Assembly (NCBI GenBank): GCA_038232215.1
Contig: JBBSIG010000051.1
Coordinates: 1 to 14,139, forward strand
DNA length: 14,139 nt
Source of the DNA: JBBSIG01 sp038232215
Lineage (GTDB): Bacteria > Actinomycetota > Thermoleophilia > Gaiellales > Gaiellaceae
Direction: 5' to 3'
Part shown: one piece after another, positions 1-7,495 of the stretch
How the letters are laid out: each line of letters opens with the position of its first letter
How positions within the stretch are numbered: position 1 is the first letter of the stretch
Program-made: the position numbers and the translations under genes
The notes under the pieces: generated by a model
What the model saw: the letters and a program-made list of their open reading frames with translations, nothing else
What the model was told of the DNA's origin: nothing
Databases searched by the model: none

Positions 1-312
1 GCCCCAGGGCCCCATCGCCGAGCGGGCGAACGAGTAGGCGCCGCCGGTGTGCGGGAGCGCCGGCGACATCTCGGCGATCGAGTAGCAGAGCCCGTAGTAC
101 ATCCCCGTGATCACGAGCGTCGCCACGAGCAGCCCGCCGAAGCCGTACGCGAGCCCGAAGTTCCAGCCGAAGAAGTCGCCGGATTTTACCGCGGCCCCAC
201 CGAGCGCCCACAGAGACCAGACGCCCGCATGGCGGCGAAGCTGCCGCTTGGCGAAGTACTCGAGCCCGGCTTCGCGGTACGTGACCGCGCTCACCTTGCG
301 TCTCTCAGTCAC
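1..312 (-). CDS. eat: Ethanolamine permease-type APC transporter, N-terminal part (runs off the window)
   Basis: The first 104 residues are visible and the rest lies beyond position 1. The sequence contains the block GDFFGWNFGLAYGFGG, then a membrane helix ending in YYGLCYSIAEMSPALPHTGGAY. This resembles ethanolamine permeases of the amino acid-polyamine-organocation superfamily, which import ethanolamine as a carbon or nitrogen source across the inner membrane. The GTG start at 312 is fixed by an AGGAGGT Shine-Dalgarno sequence about 6 nt upstream. A soluble N-terminal stretch of about 30 residues precedes helix 1, which begins near GVWSLWALGG. A lysine sits just before the GDFFGW block, where I would expect a hydrophobic residue; this is from memory of the family. 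No ethanolamine ammonia-lyase genes are visible here, so the substrate is inferred from similarity only, and another amine or amino acid is possible. Confidence 0.82.
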   Translation of the reverse strand, partial: MTERRKVSAVTYREAGLEYFAKRQLRRHAGVWSLWALGGAAVKSGDFFGWNFGLAYGFGGLLVATLVITGMYYGLCYSIAEMSPALPHTGGAYSFARSAMGPWG

Positions 313-349
313 AAGCCCACCTCCTGCCGGTGACGGCTCTGGGGGCGGG

Positions 350-379
350 ATGCTCTCACGGGGCGCAGGATGAGGTCAA
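350..379 (-). promoter_or_regulatory. Candidate sigma-70-type promoter of the permease gene
   Basis: On the minus strand a TTGACC -35 box (379-374) is followed after 18 nt by GAGCAT (355-350) as -10 box. The expected start near 343 would give a leader of about 30 nt that contains the strong Shine-Dalgarno sequence. The -35 match is good; the -10 box is only partial. Confidence 0.45.
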
Positions 380-438
380 GGGCGCGTCCGCCACGTCGCC
401 CGGGTGCCGTCTAGCTCGTCGGAGCCCTCAAGCGCGAC

Positions 439-1911
439 GTGCGGGTTGCCGATCAGGCATTCGTGCAACGCGACCTGGAGCGAGTGCGCTTCCTGCGCGG
501 GCTCGTCGTGGCGACCGCCCTCGCGGTCGCGTTCGCCGCCTGGGTCGGCGGCGGGCTGGGCGGTGACACGTCCGTCCGCTATGTCGACGACCTGGCGACT
601 GCCGCGGCCGCGCTGGCTGCGACCGTGCTCTGCGTCCGCGCAGGCGGCAGGCAGGGTGGCCGGTCGCGCCTGTTCTGGTGGCTGCTCGCCGGAGCAGCGG
701 GCGCCTGGGCCCTCGGCGAGCTGATCTGGGCGGTCTACGACCTCGGCCCCGGCGGCGACGTGCCGGCGCTCTCATGGGCGGACGCCGCGTATCTGGCGGC
801 CATCCCGCCGGCGGCGGCGGCGCTGCTCGTGCACCCCGCCGTGCGCGGCCGGGCGACCGGGAAGGCCCGCTCGGTGCTCGACGGCCTCGTGCTGGCCGCC
901 GCGCTGTTCTTCGTCAGCTGGACGCTCGTGCTCGGCCCCGTTCGGGACATGGTCGACCTGAGCACGCTCGGGGGCCTGGTCACGCTCGCGTATCCGGTCG
1001 GGGACGTCGTCCTCGTCTTCCTCGTCGTCCTCGTCCTGCGTGGCACGAGCCGGGGAGATCGCCTGGATCTCTGGTGCCTGCTCGCGGGCCTGCTGGCGAT
1101 CACGCTCTCCCACTCGATGTACGGCTACCTGACCCAGGTCAAGGGCCACGAGAGCGGAAGCCTGATCGACACGGGGTGGTTCGCCGGGTACCTGGCGATC
1201 GCGGTCGGTGCCTTCTGCTCGTGCTCGGAGGCGAGCGTCGACGAGACGTCCGAGTCGCGCCCGCTGACCCCCGTCGCCGCTGTCGCGCCCTTCCTGCCGA
1301 TGCTGACGGCGCTCACCCTGGCAGCGGTCCAGATCCAGCGCGGCCGGCACCTCGATCGCGTCGCCTGGAACACCGCTTTCGTCCTCGCCGAGCTCGTCCT
1401 CGTCCGGCAGGCGCTCCTCGTCACCGAGCTGCTCAGACCGGTCGGGAGGCGGAGCCGGGCGTGGGCGATCGACTCGTCTCCGCGCTCGACGGAGCAGGCC
1501 CCGGCAACCGCGCCGGGCCGTGAGCAGCTACCGCTCGGCCAGGGCCGTCTCGAAGCAGGCGAGCACGCGGCGGCGGGCAGCCCCGCGAGCGGCGAGCTCC
1601 CAGAGCGGGCTCGAGGCGCTCACCGTCGCCGTCCTCTCGCTCGCAGCGACCGCGATCGCGTTCTACGACCTCCTGCTGCTCGCCCTCAACGCCCGCTAGC
1701 TGGAGCTGGCCGGTGGCCGGGCCGCGTACGGGCGCGTGCCTGCGCTTTCGCGGGCATCGACGTTCGCTACCGTCGGCGGGCGTGTGGATCGTTACGCGAG
1801 CCACCCACGGCGTTCGCCGAGACCGGCCCAGCCCGGCTCGTCGTGGGCGACGCCCGCTCCGCAGCGGGCGCGTCGAGAGCTCCTTGCTCGGCGGTCTCTT
1901 CCTCGCGCTGA
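439..1911 (+). CDS. Polytopic membrane sensor-like protein lacking an output domain; frame doubtful after about 1435
   Basis: The open frame starts at GTG 439 (GTGs at 463 and 484 are alternatives; no clear Shine-Dalgarno sequence). It encodes about 9-10 hydrophobic helices in residues 18-330. Hallmarks include ALGELIWAVYDLG, PALSWADAAYLAA and TLAYPVGDVVLVFLVV, which resemble the membrane sensor region found before GGDEF/EAL domains in actinobacterial cyclic-di-GMP proteins. No GGDEF, EAL or kinase domain follows. After about residue 333 (about 1435) the frame turns Arg/Pro/Ser-rich. Third-position GC still favours it to about 1515, but the +3 frame clearly takes over by 1520, and the last part (to 1911) looks non-coding and overlaps the hydrolase. 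The true C-terminus may be at the TGA at 1521-1523 after a frame change, or about 20-60 codons further on. It could be a decayed diguanylate cyclase or a stand-alone sensor. A ligand cannot be named. Confidence 0.55.
   Translation: MRVADQAFVQRDLERVRFLRGLVVATALAVAFAAWVGGGLGGDTSVRYVDDLATAAAALAATVLCVRAGGRQGGRSRLFWWLLAGAAGAWALGELIWAVYDLGPGGDVPALSWADAAYLAAIPPAAAALLVHPAVRGRATGKARSVLDGLVLAAALFFVSWTLVLGPVRDMVDLSTLGGLVTLAYPVGDVVLVFLVVLVLRGTSRGDRLDLWCLLAGLLAITLSHSMYGYLTQVKGHESGSLIDTGWFAGYLAIAVGAFCSCSEASVDETSESRPLTPVAAVAPFLPMLTALTLAAVQIQRGRHLDRVAWNTAFVLAELVLVRQALLVTELLRPVGRRSRAWAIDSSPRSTEQAPATAPGREQLPLGQGRLEAGEHAAAGSPASGELPERARGAHRRRPLARSDRDRVLRPPAARPQRPLAGAGRWPGRVRARACAFAGIDVRYRRRACGSLREPPTAFAETGPARLVVGDARSAAGASRAPCSAVSSSR
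1520..1699 (+). CDS. Small tail-anchored membrane protein, or displaced C-terminus of the sensor protein
   Basis: This 59-codon frame starts at GTG 1520, whose last two bases lie in a TGA ending the neighbouring frame (GTGA overlap), and stops at TAG 1697-1699. About 30 Ser/Arg/Ala-rich residues are followed by one strong C-terminal helix (ALTVAVLSLAATAIAFYDLL) and a short end, NAR. Nearly every third codon position is G or C, much better than the other frames here, so it is probably translated. There is no Shine-Dalgarno sequence. No stop separates it in-frame from the region upstream, so it may instead be the real C-terminus of the sensor gene if the sequence contains an indel near 1435-1520. 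I recognise no family. Confidence 0.4.
   Translation: MSSYRSARAVSKQASTRRRAAPRAASSQSGLEALTVAVLSLAATAIAFYDLLLLALNAR
1768..1773 (+). promoter_or_regulatory. Possible -10 box for the hydrolase gene
   Basis: TACCGT fits the actinobacterial TANNNT -10 pattern and lies 8 nt before an in-frame GTG (1782) and 110 nt before the preferred TTG start (1884). There is no convincing -35 box. It is either the promoter of a leadered transcript or sets a near-leaderless start at 1782. Confidence 0.3.
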
Positions 1912-2651
1912 TCGTGGCTGCCGCAGCGTGCTCCTCGGCGGAGCCCGAGCGAGCCGAGTGGGAGGGACCGTTCGGAAAGCGGCTGCGCGACCGCGTCTAC
2001 GTCATCCGCCCTTCGGGCACGATCCGGAGCGTCGTCGTCTTCGGTCACGGCTGGAGCGACTACACGCCGGCGAAGTACCGGAAGTGGCTCGACCACCTCG
2101 TCGACGAAGGCAGCGCGATCGTCTACCCGCGCTACCAGTCGACCGACTCCCTCGAGGAGTGGCACTCGGGCGATCGAGTTCGGTCCGGTTGGTTTCGCGG
2201 AATCCGGACCGGGCTCGCGCACCTGGGCGCGCCCGACGTCCCGGTCGTCGCGGCCGGCTTCTCGGCCGGCGCCACCCTCGCCTATCTCTATGCGATCCGA
2301 GCGGCGGCGATCGGCTTACCCGTCCCGAGCGCGGTCGACGCGATCTTCCCCGGCGGCACGGCCGAGCTCGTCCCCGGCGCGGTGGAGGCTGGGCCTCTCC
2401 CGGCGAACGTCCGCGTCCTCGTCCAGATCGGGGACCGCGACGCGGTCGCCGGCAGGCTCGGCGCCGACGTCATCTGGAGGTCTCTGCGCGCCGTCCCCGC
2501 CGCAGACAAGCGTTATGAGATCGTTCGCTCCTCCGGCGAGCTCGAAGCGACGCACCTGGCTCCGCAGCTGACCACGAGCGCGGCCCGGCGCGCCTTCTGG
2601 GCGCCCCTGGACGCGGTGATCGCAGCCGCTCGGAGGCGCGCCGGCAGTTGA
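1884..2651 (+). CDS. Alpha/beta hydrolase, probably exported lipoprotein
   Basis: This 255-residue protein has an alpha/beta-hydrolase core: HGW oxyanion motif after the first strand (VVVFGHGWSDY), nucleophile elbow G-F-S-A-G with Ser127, a likely acid Asp184 in QIGDRD, and a likely base His224 in EATHLAP. The N-terminus is a hydrophobic stretch ending in AAAAC, a plausible lipobox, so the enzyme is probably tethered outside the membrane. The start is uncertain. TTG 1884 has a GAGAG purine stretch upstream and places the hydrophobic segment first, but lacks positive charges. GTG 1782 would add 34 Arg-rich residues whose third-position GC is poor, and 1713 is less likely still. The substrate is unknown; an ester, amide or peptide is possible. 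It converges with the MMPL gene, leaving 49 bp in which I see only weak 4-bp stems. Confidence 0.72.
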   Translation: MLGGLFLALIVAAAACSSAEPERAEWEGPFGKRLRDRVYVIRPSGTIRSVVVFGHGWSDYTPAKYRKWLDHLVDEGSAIVYPRYQSTDSLEEWHSGDRVRSGWFRGIRTGLAHLGAPDVPVVAAGFSAGATLAYLYAIRAAAIGLPVPSAVDAIFPGGTAELVPGAVEAGPLPANVRVLVQIGDRDAVAGRLGADVIWRSLRAVPAADKRYEIVRSSGELEATHLAPQLTTSAARRAFWAPLDAVIAAARRRAGS

Positions 2652-2700
2652 TCGCGAACGTCGTCCGCCGTTTGCCGGAGCCCGGTCCGTCCCGTCGCCG

Positions 2701-4968
2701 TCAGGGCCGGCCGGCCGCCTCGGCGGGCTGTGCCAGGCCGATCGCGGTCTCGCCGTCGTGGGGCGGCTCGATCGTGAGGCCCGGAAGCACGCGGTCGAGC
2801 CAGCGCGGGATGTACCACGACCGCTCGCTCATGAGCGTGAGGAAGGCGGGCACGAGCGTCATCCGCACGATCAGGGCGTCGGTGAGGATCGCGATCGCGA
2901 GCAGCAGCCCGAACTCCTTCGGGATGCGATCGGCGCTGAGGATGAAGGCCGCGAAGACCGTGCCCATGATCAGCGCCGCGGCGACCACCACGCGGCCGAT
3001 CGCCGAGATGCCGTGCTCCACCGCGCCTCGCGTCTCGAGGCCGTGGACGTGCTCCTCCCGGATCCGGCTCATCAGGAAGACCTCGTAGTCCATCGAGAGC
3101 CCGAAGAGGATCGCGAAGGCGATCGGCGGGACGAACGTCTCGATCGGGCCCGTCTGATCGAGCCCGAGCAGCCCGAGCAGGTGGCCCTCCTGCACCACCA
3201 GCGTGAGGACGCCGAAGCCGACGAAGGCGGACAGGATGGTCGTGACCGCCGCCTTCGTCGAGATCACGATCGACCTGAACGCCATCGCCAGCACGAGGAA
3301 CGTGACGCCGACGATGTAGAGCAGGAACAGCGGCATGCGCTGGATGATCCGGTCGGCGATGTCCTTGAACGCCGCCGTCTGTCCGGACACGTAGGCGAGC
3401 GCATCGCCTCCGGACGTAGCCGCCGGCACGACATCGGTGCGCAGACGGTCGACGAGCTTGTCCGTGCGCTCGTCCTGGGGAGCGGAGTCGGGGGTGACGA
3501 AGACGATCGCGACCGTGCCCTCGTCGTTCAGCTGCGGCTTGGCTGCCGAGGCCACGCCCTTCAGGCCGCGCACGCGGTCGTAGATCTTGGTGGGCGCCTG
3601 CCGGTCGCCGTTCACGTCCACGACGATCGGGATGGGACCGTTGAAGCCGGGCCCGAAGCCCTCGGCGAGCAGGTCGTAGGCTCTGCGGCTGGTCTGCTCC
3701 TTGGGCTGCGTCCCCTGGTCGGCGGCGCCGAGGCGAACGAGCAGCGACGTGGACGCCAGGCCGAGGATCAGCAGCAGCACGACCGGGAACACGACCCGGG
3801 CGTGGGCGGTCACGAACCGGCCCCAGCGGGCCACCAGCGTCCGCTCGCGGCCCATGTCCGAGTCGTCGACCCGGCGGAGGAACGGCACCTTCAGCCGGTC
3901 GATCTTGTGGCCGAGGAGCGCCAGCACCGCCAGTAGCAGCGAGTTCGCGATCAGCACCGTGGTCAGCACGCCGAGGGCGCTGCCGACGCCGAGCTTGGTC
4001 ACGAAGTCGAGGCCGATGAAGGCGAGGCCGCTGACCGAGATCGCAACGGTGAGACCGGCGAAGAGCACTGCCCGGCCCGCGGAGGCGCCGGCCTCGGCCG
4101 CGGCGTCGCGCGGCGAGAGCCCCTCGTGCAGGAGCTGCCTGAAGCGCGTGACGATGAAGAGCGAGTAGTCGATGCCGACGCCGAGGCCGATCATCGAGAC
4201 GAGGATGGGGGTGATCGTGTTGATGTCCGTCAGGCCGGCGAGGATGAACAGGAGCAGGAACGCGGTCGCGAGCGCGGTGATCGCGAGCGCGATCGGGATC
4301 AGCATCGCGACGAACGTGCGGAAGACGACGAGCAGCACGAGGATCGCCGCGAGCAGGCCGAGCGCCTCCGACGAGCCCTGCTGGATGGGCGGGAACTCCG
4401 CCTCGCCGTTGTACTCCACGGTGACGCCGGCCGGCTCGACCGTCTGGCGGACCGCGTCCTCCACGGCGACGACCGCGTCGCGGTCGGCGTCCTCGATCGT
4501 CTGGTCGAACTGCGCCTCGGTGTACGCGATGCGGCCGTCGTCCGAGACGGTCGCCTTGCTGAACGGATCGCCGACGCTCTCCAGTCCCGCCTTGCCCTTC
4601 TTGGGGGCGAACTCCGGCGACTCGAGACGGGAGACGGCCCGCCCGATCGCAGCCCGGCGGGCCGGCGTGTCGAGCCGCTCGCCCCGCGGCGCGGCGAAGA
4701 CGACGTTCAGCACGCCGCCCTGCTCGGAGGCGAACTTCGACTTGATCAGGTCGGTGGCCTTCTGCGTCTCCGAGCCGGGGATCTCGAACTCGTCCCGGAG
4801 GCTGCCCCCGATCGTCGCGACCAGGACGACCAGGAGGGCGACGATCCCGAGCCACGCGAGCACGACCCGCCAGGGGTGCGTCGCGCAGGCTCGCGCCCAC
4901 GCGGCCAGTGCGCCGCTCGACAGGCGCTCGTGGGCCGCCCGCCTGCTCGAGGTCGAATGCTCGGTCAT
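2701..4968 (-). CDS. MMPL/RND-superfamily transporter
   Basis: This is a full-length 755-residue MMPL-type exporter of the inner membrane, a proton-driven family that includes mycobacterial lipid exporters. It has the two-fold repeat. Helix 1 (residues about 33-53, beginning HPWRVVLAWLG) is followed by a large extracytoplasmic domain to about 190 and a five-helix bundle. Then come a cytoplasmic linker near 385-400, a second large loop and a second bundle. Asp-Tyr pairs expected for proton relay are present in both halves: Asp267-Tyr268 (GVGIDYSLF) and Asp627-Tyr628 (GLSMDYEVF). The C-terminus ends in a short soluble tail. The ATG at 4968 has AGGAGG 8 nt upstream; the much longer open frame upstream to 5580 overlaps the opposite gene and is rejected. 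The substrate may be a lipid, drug or siderophore and cannot be read from sequence. It stands alone, divergent from the VOC gene. Confidence 0.9.
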   Translation of the reverse strand: MTEHSTSSRRAAHERLSSGALAAWARACATHPWRVVLAWLGIVALLVVLVATIGGSLRDEFEIPGSETQKATDLIKSKFASEQGGVLNVVFAAPRGERLDTPARRAAIGRAVSRLESPEFAPKKGKAGLESVGDPFSKATVSDDGRIAYTEAQFDQTIEDADRDAVVAVEDAVRQTVEPAGVTVEYNGEAEFPPIQQGSSEALGLLAAILVLLVVFRTFVAMLIPIALAITALATAFLLLFILAGLTDINTITPILVSMIGLGVGIDYSLFIVTRFRQLLHEGLSPRDAAAEAGASAGRAVLFAGLTVAISVSGLAFIGLDFVTKLGVGSALGVLTTVLIANSLLLAVLALLGHKIDRLKVPFLRRVDDSDMGRERTLVARWGRFVTAHARVVFPVVLLLILGLASTSLLVRLGAADQGTQPKEQTSRRAYDLLAEGFGPGFNGPIPIVVDVNGDRQAPTKIYDRVRGLKGVASAAKPQLNDEGTVAIVFVTPDSAPQDERTDKLVDRLRTDVVPAATSGGDALAYVSGQTAAFKDIADRIIQRMPLFLLYIVGVTFLVLAMAFRSIVISTKAAVTTILSAFVGFGVLTLVVQEGHLLGLLGLDQTGPIETFVPPIAFAILFGLSMDYEVFLMSRIREEHVHGLETRGAVEHGISAIGRVVVAAALIMGTVFAAFILSADRIPKEFGLLLAIAILTDALIVRMTLVPAFLTLMSERSWYIPRWLDRVLPGLTIEPPHDGETAIGLAQPAEAAGRP

Positions 4969-5051
4969 CTGTCTTCCTCCTTCGGTCGCTACGAGATCGT
5001 CACTGAGACCGACCGAGGTGAGAGAACTCATCGGTGCCGGCTCCCGGCTGA

Positions 5052-5081
5052 ACGGTAGCCGTCGCTCCGTGGCCCGGTTAG
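5052..5081 (-). promoter_or_regulatory. Candidate MMPL promoter
   Basis: On the minus strand TACCGT (5057-5052) fits the TANNNT -10 pattern, with CTAACC (5081-5076) 18 nt further upstream as a weak -35. The leader to ATG 4968 would be about 78 nt. The weak -35 overlaps the -10 box of the divergent VOC gene, so the two promoters could compete for polymerase. Confidence 0.35.
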
Positions 5082-5084
5082 GGT
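5079..5084 (+). promoter_or_regulatory. -10 box of the VOC gene, probable leaderless promoter
   Basis: TAGGGT fits TANNNT and ends 7 nt before the TTG codon at 5092, just where transcription would begin. No Shine-Dalgarno sequence precedes the start, which supports leaderless translation. The -35 region is poorly conserved. Confidence 0.45.
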
Positions 5085-5091
5085 GTGCCGC

Positions 5092-5508
5092 TTGAGCATC
5101 TCGCCGCAGCTGTCCGTCAGACGCGGTCGTGCCGCCGTGGAGTTCTACAGGGCGGCGTTCGGCGCGGTCGAGGACTATCGCGTGGGCGGGACGGACGACG
5201 ACGAGGAGGTGGTCGCCCAGCTCTCGGTCGGGGCTGCGTCGTTCTGGGTCTCCGACGAGTCGCCGCCGAACGGCAACTTCAGCCCCGAGTCGCTCGGCGG
5301 AGCCACGACGCGAATGCTGCTCGTCGTCGAGGATCCGCAAGCCGTGGTCGCGCAGGCGATCGCGGCCGGCGCCACGGAGATCCACCCCGTGGGGGAGGAG
5401 CACGGCTGGCTGCTCGGCCGGATCGAAGACCCGTTCGGCCACCAGTGGGAGATCGGAGAGCCGCTGATCCCCTGGCCGCCCGCCGACGGCGGGCACGCAC
5501 ATGGCTAG
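5092..5508 (+). CDS. VOC-superfamily (glyoxalase/PhnB-like) protein
   Basis: This 138-residue single VOC unit opens with ISPQLSVRRGRAAVEFYRAAFGA, the helix-strand start of PhnB-like and glyoxalase-fold proteins. It ends with EDPFGHQWEIGEPL, the usual C-terminal strand carrying a metal-ligand type Glu. Such proteins bind a metal or small molecule and act in isomerisation, dioxygenation or resistance to antibiotics; which applies here cannot be told. TTG 5092 is preferred because the conserved fold begins at once and a -10 box lies 7 nt upstream. GTG 5083 would add three residues and overlaps that box. The cupin gene follows after 23 nt and is probably cotranscribed. Confidence 0.8.
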   Translation: MSISPQLSVRRGRAAVEFYRAAFGAVEDYRVGGTDDDEEVVAQLSVGAASFWVSDESPPNGNFSPESLGGATTRMLLVVEDPQAVVAQAIAAGATEIHPVGEEHGWLLGRIEDPFGHQWEIGEPLIPWPPADGGHAHG

Positions 5509-5531
5509 CGGTCCGGCAGACTCCCAGTTCG

Positions 5532-6074
5532 ATGGTTCCCGAGTCGCCCCTCGAGACGACCGAGCACGGGCTCGTCCCAAGGGGCGAGGGCTGGTTCGTC
5601 CTCAACGCGCGCGAGGCTTGCTGGCGCTCAGCGCGGGGCCGGGGTGCGTACTGCTCGTTCGAGGGTGAGCCCGAGTTCTCCCAGCTCGGGATCCACCTCG
5701 TCTCCCTCGCGCCGGGCGAGCCCATGGCGATGTACCACTGGGAGGCCGACCAGGAGGACTTCCTCGTGCTCTCCGGGGAGGCGCTGCTGATCGTCGAGGG
5801 AGAGGAGCGCCCGCTCCGGCAGTGGGACCTCGTGCACTGCCCGGCCGGGACGAAGCACGTGATCCTCGGGGCCGGAGAGTCGCCCTGCCTCGTGCTCGCG
5901 GTCGGAGCCCGCGACCGCTCGACGGGCCCGGACTGGGGCGGCTACACTGTGGACGAGGCCGCGCTCCGCCACGGCGCGGGGGTCGAGCGGGAGACGACCG
6001 ACCAGCGGCAGGCGTACGCGAGCGTCCCGCGGCGCGAGCCCGTCCGGTATCGCGAGGGCTGGCTACCGGAATGA
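5532..6074 (+). CDS. Cupin-domain protein
   Basis: This 180-residue protein has one central cupin barrel. Motif 1 is seen around residues 61-83 (PGEPMAMYHWEADQEDFLVLSGEA) with His69, Glu71 and Glu75 as candidate metal ligands. Motif 2 is seen around 98-111 (WDLVHCPAGTKHVI) with His109. The canonical HxH is therefore H-x-E here, which still permits metal binding. Flanking segments (WFVLNAREACW at 21-31 and a charged C-terminus near PVRYREGWLPE) look like those of uncharacterised single-cupin proteins of actinobacteria. ATG 5532 is the first plausible start but lacks a Shine-Dalgarno sequence, so translation may depend on the VOC gene 23 nt upstream. It ends before a hairpin shared with the convergent operon. 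Its reaction is unknown. Confidence 0.8.
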   Translation: MVPESPLETTEHGLVPRGEGWFVLNAREACWRSARGRGAYCSFEGEPEFSQLGIHLVSLAPGEPMAMYHWEADQEDFLVLSGEALLIVEGEERPLRQWDLVHCPAGTKHVILGAGESPCLVLAVGARDRSTGPDWGGYTVDEAALRHGAGVERETTDQRQAYASVPRREPVRYREGWLPE

Positions 6075-6092
6075 GCTCGCTCGGCGAGGCTC

Positions 6093-6110
6093 CGGAGCAC
6101 GCCTGCTCCG
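6093..6110. terminator. Candidate bidirectional hairpin terminator
   Basis: CGGAGCA and TGCTCCG form a perfect 7-bp stem around a 4-nt loop, filling the gap between the convergent cupin stop (6074) and the stop at 6111. There is no T-run on either strand, which is common in high-GC actinobacteria. It could serve both transcripts. Confidence 0.5.
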
Positions 6111-6686
6111 TCAGGAGCGGGCGCCTTTCCGGCTCGAGCTCGCCGACCGCCGTGGGCGACACCTGACGAGCCTCGACGAGAGTGCGAGCAGGCCGAGCGC
6201 TGCCGGGATCCCGAGAGCGAGCGGAAGGATGCCGCCTGAGCTCAGCGTGCGGCGCCCCGCGACCGTGACGCTGACGGTGGACGCCGTGATCGGCGCCGTC
6301 GGCGTCTCCCTTCTTGGGAGGACGGCGACGTAGACGCCGAGGCGCCCGGCGTTCACGGCGTGGAGCTGCCAGGTCGAGGTGGTCGAGCTGCCAGCGGGAA
6401 TCGGCGCGAGGTACCGGGTCCGCCGGGACGACCAGTCCTCGGGGTCGACGTAGACGCCGCGACGCAGGCTGAGGACGTCGAGGTGCGCGATCAGGCCGGA
6501 GGCGGGAGCAGCTCCGTGGTTCGTGATCGTCGAGCGAATGAGGAACGTGCGCCCGAGCGTCGCCCGTACCGTCGTGCGGTCGACGGAGACCGTCAGCTCG
6601 CCGGCCGCCGCCGAGGCCCGGCCTGCCGTGACGAGAAGCACGAGCAGGACGACGAGCCCCGCGCGGAGACGAGCCCGGTCCGTCAT
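6111..6686 (-). CDS. Exported membrane-anchored protein with Ig-like (NEW3/CARDB-type) domain
   Basis: This 191-residue protein has a signal peptide (Arg-rich start, then LVVLLVLLVTAGRASA, cleavage near residue 26). About 115 residues of beta-rich sequence follow, with the pattern TVRATLGRTFLIRSTITNHG typical of NEW3/CARDB-like Ig folds. A C-terminal helix at about 150-172 (ILPLALGIPAALGLLAL) is followed by a basic tail, so the domain faces outward and the tail is cytoplasmic. Its ATG overlaps the permease stop (ATGA, 6683-6686), so it is translationally coupled. It is the last gene of the four-gene operon. It may support or receive whatever the transporter moves; this is inference. The exact family is not certain. 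Confidence 0.72.
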   Translation of the reverse strand: MTDRARLRAGLVVLLVLLVTAGRASAAAGELTVSVDRTTVRATLGRTFLIRSTITNHGAAPASGLIAHLDVLSLRRGVYVDPEDWSSRRTRYLAPIPAGSSTTSTWQLHAVNAGRLGVYVAVLPRRETPTAPITASTVSVTVAGRRTLSSGGILPLALGIPAALGLLALSSRLVRCRPRRSASSSRKGARS

Positions 6687-7495
6687 CCGAACTGCCCTCC
6701 GTGCAGGCGGGCGAAGCGAGAACCGGCCGCGACCGCGACCGCGAAAAGGAGTGCGGCTGAGATCGCCGGCGAGAGCAGCCAGGAGGCGTCGTCGCTCCAG
6801 GCGTGGCCGTCGACGACGAGCTTTCCGATGTAGTGCTCGCCGGCCGTCAGCGGGTTGAGGCGCAGCAGCAGCTCGCCAGCCCAGCCCTGCACGGCGCTCG
6901 AGGGTAGCTGCGTCGGCGCGAAGAGCGCGAGCAGCAGGAAGAGGCCGAGCGAGAGGCTGACGCGGTTCGAGCTCGAGAAGGTGCTGATCAGGATCCCGAG
7001 CGACGCGAGAAAGACCGCGAGCAGCGTCCCCACGACGGCGCCGACGGCGAGCGCATTCACGGCGACGCCGACGCCGCGGCCGAGGAACCAGACGTACGGG
7101 ATCGTGACGGCGTACGCTCCGAGCCAGAGCGAGATCGCCGCGACCAGCTTGCCGACGGTGAGGGCGCGCTTCGAGATCGGGGTCAGCAGGAGGCTCTCGA
7201 GCGTGCCGCGCTCGCGCTCGCCGCTGATCGCGTCCGCAGCGGTCAGCAGCGCGAGGAGCGCGCCGACCGCCACCGCGACCTGGAGCGTCAGGTTGACGGT
7301 CTCGCGCTGCTCGAGGAAGTTGAGCGCGCGGTTCGTCGCGACGAGGTAGGCCAGGACACTCAGCAGCATGCTGAAGCCGGAGCAGAGCACGAGGGCGCGG
7401 CCGCCGAGCCAGAGGTCGCGGAGCTCCTGCTCGAGCACGATCGCACCGCCCGCGCTCCGGCGCGCCGGCGCGGCGACGGTCGGGGTCGCCGTCAA
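6683..7495 (-). CDS. ABC-2 type transporter permease
   Basis: This 270-residue protein has six predicted helices. It begins with a cytoplasmic stretch VLEQELRDLWLGG and helix 1, then a helix pair around VAVAVGALLALLTAAD. The conserved cytoplasmic segment DAISGERERGTLESLLLTPIS follows, which in ABC-2 permeases contacts the ATPase and is often seen in NosY- and GldA-partner-like exporters. Three or four further helices and a C-terminal HGGQFG complete it. TTG 7495 is chosen because GGAGG lies 5 nt upstream and it overlaps the ATPase stop as TTGA. The open frame extends to 7804, but that part lies antiparallel in reading frame to the ATPase and is junk. It works with the upstream ATPase gene; the cargo is unknown. 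Confidence 0.85.
   Translation of the reverse strand: MTATPTVAAPARRSAGGAIVLEQELRDLWLGGRALVLCSGFSMLLSVLAYLVATNRALNFLEQRETVNLTLQVAVAVGALLALLTAADAISGERERGTLESLLLTPISKRALTVGKLVAAISLWLGAYAVTIPYVWFLGRGVGVAVNALAVGAVVGTLLAVFLASLGILISTFSSSNRVSLSLGLFLLLALFAPTQLPSSAVQGWAGELLLRLNPLTAGEHYIGKLVVDGHAWSDDASWLLSPAISAALLFAVAVAAGSRFARLHGGQFG

Noticed and set aside
2652..2700. Terminator between hydrolase and MMPL genes
   Set aside because: Only 4-bp CCGG stems are seen, which are frequent by chance in this base composition.
4985..5035. TGAGA direct repeats between MMPL and VOC genes as an operator
   Set aside because: The repeat is only 5 bases, spacing is 15 bp and there is no inverted symmetry; chance is likely.
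2758..5058. Long plus-strand frames opposite the MMPL gene
   Set aside because: They are Arg/Asp/Glu-rich antisense shadows without a recognisable fold, caused by high-GC codon bias.
4969..5580. Long N-terminal extension of the MMPL frame
   Set aside because: It runs antisense to the VOC gene, lacks its own signal or motif, and ATG 4968 has AGGAGG at the right distance.
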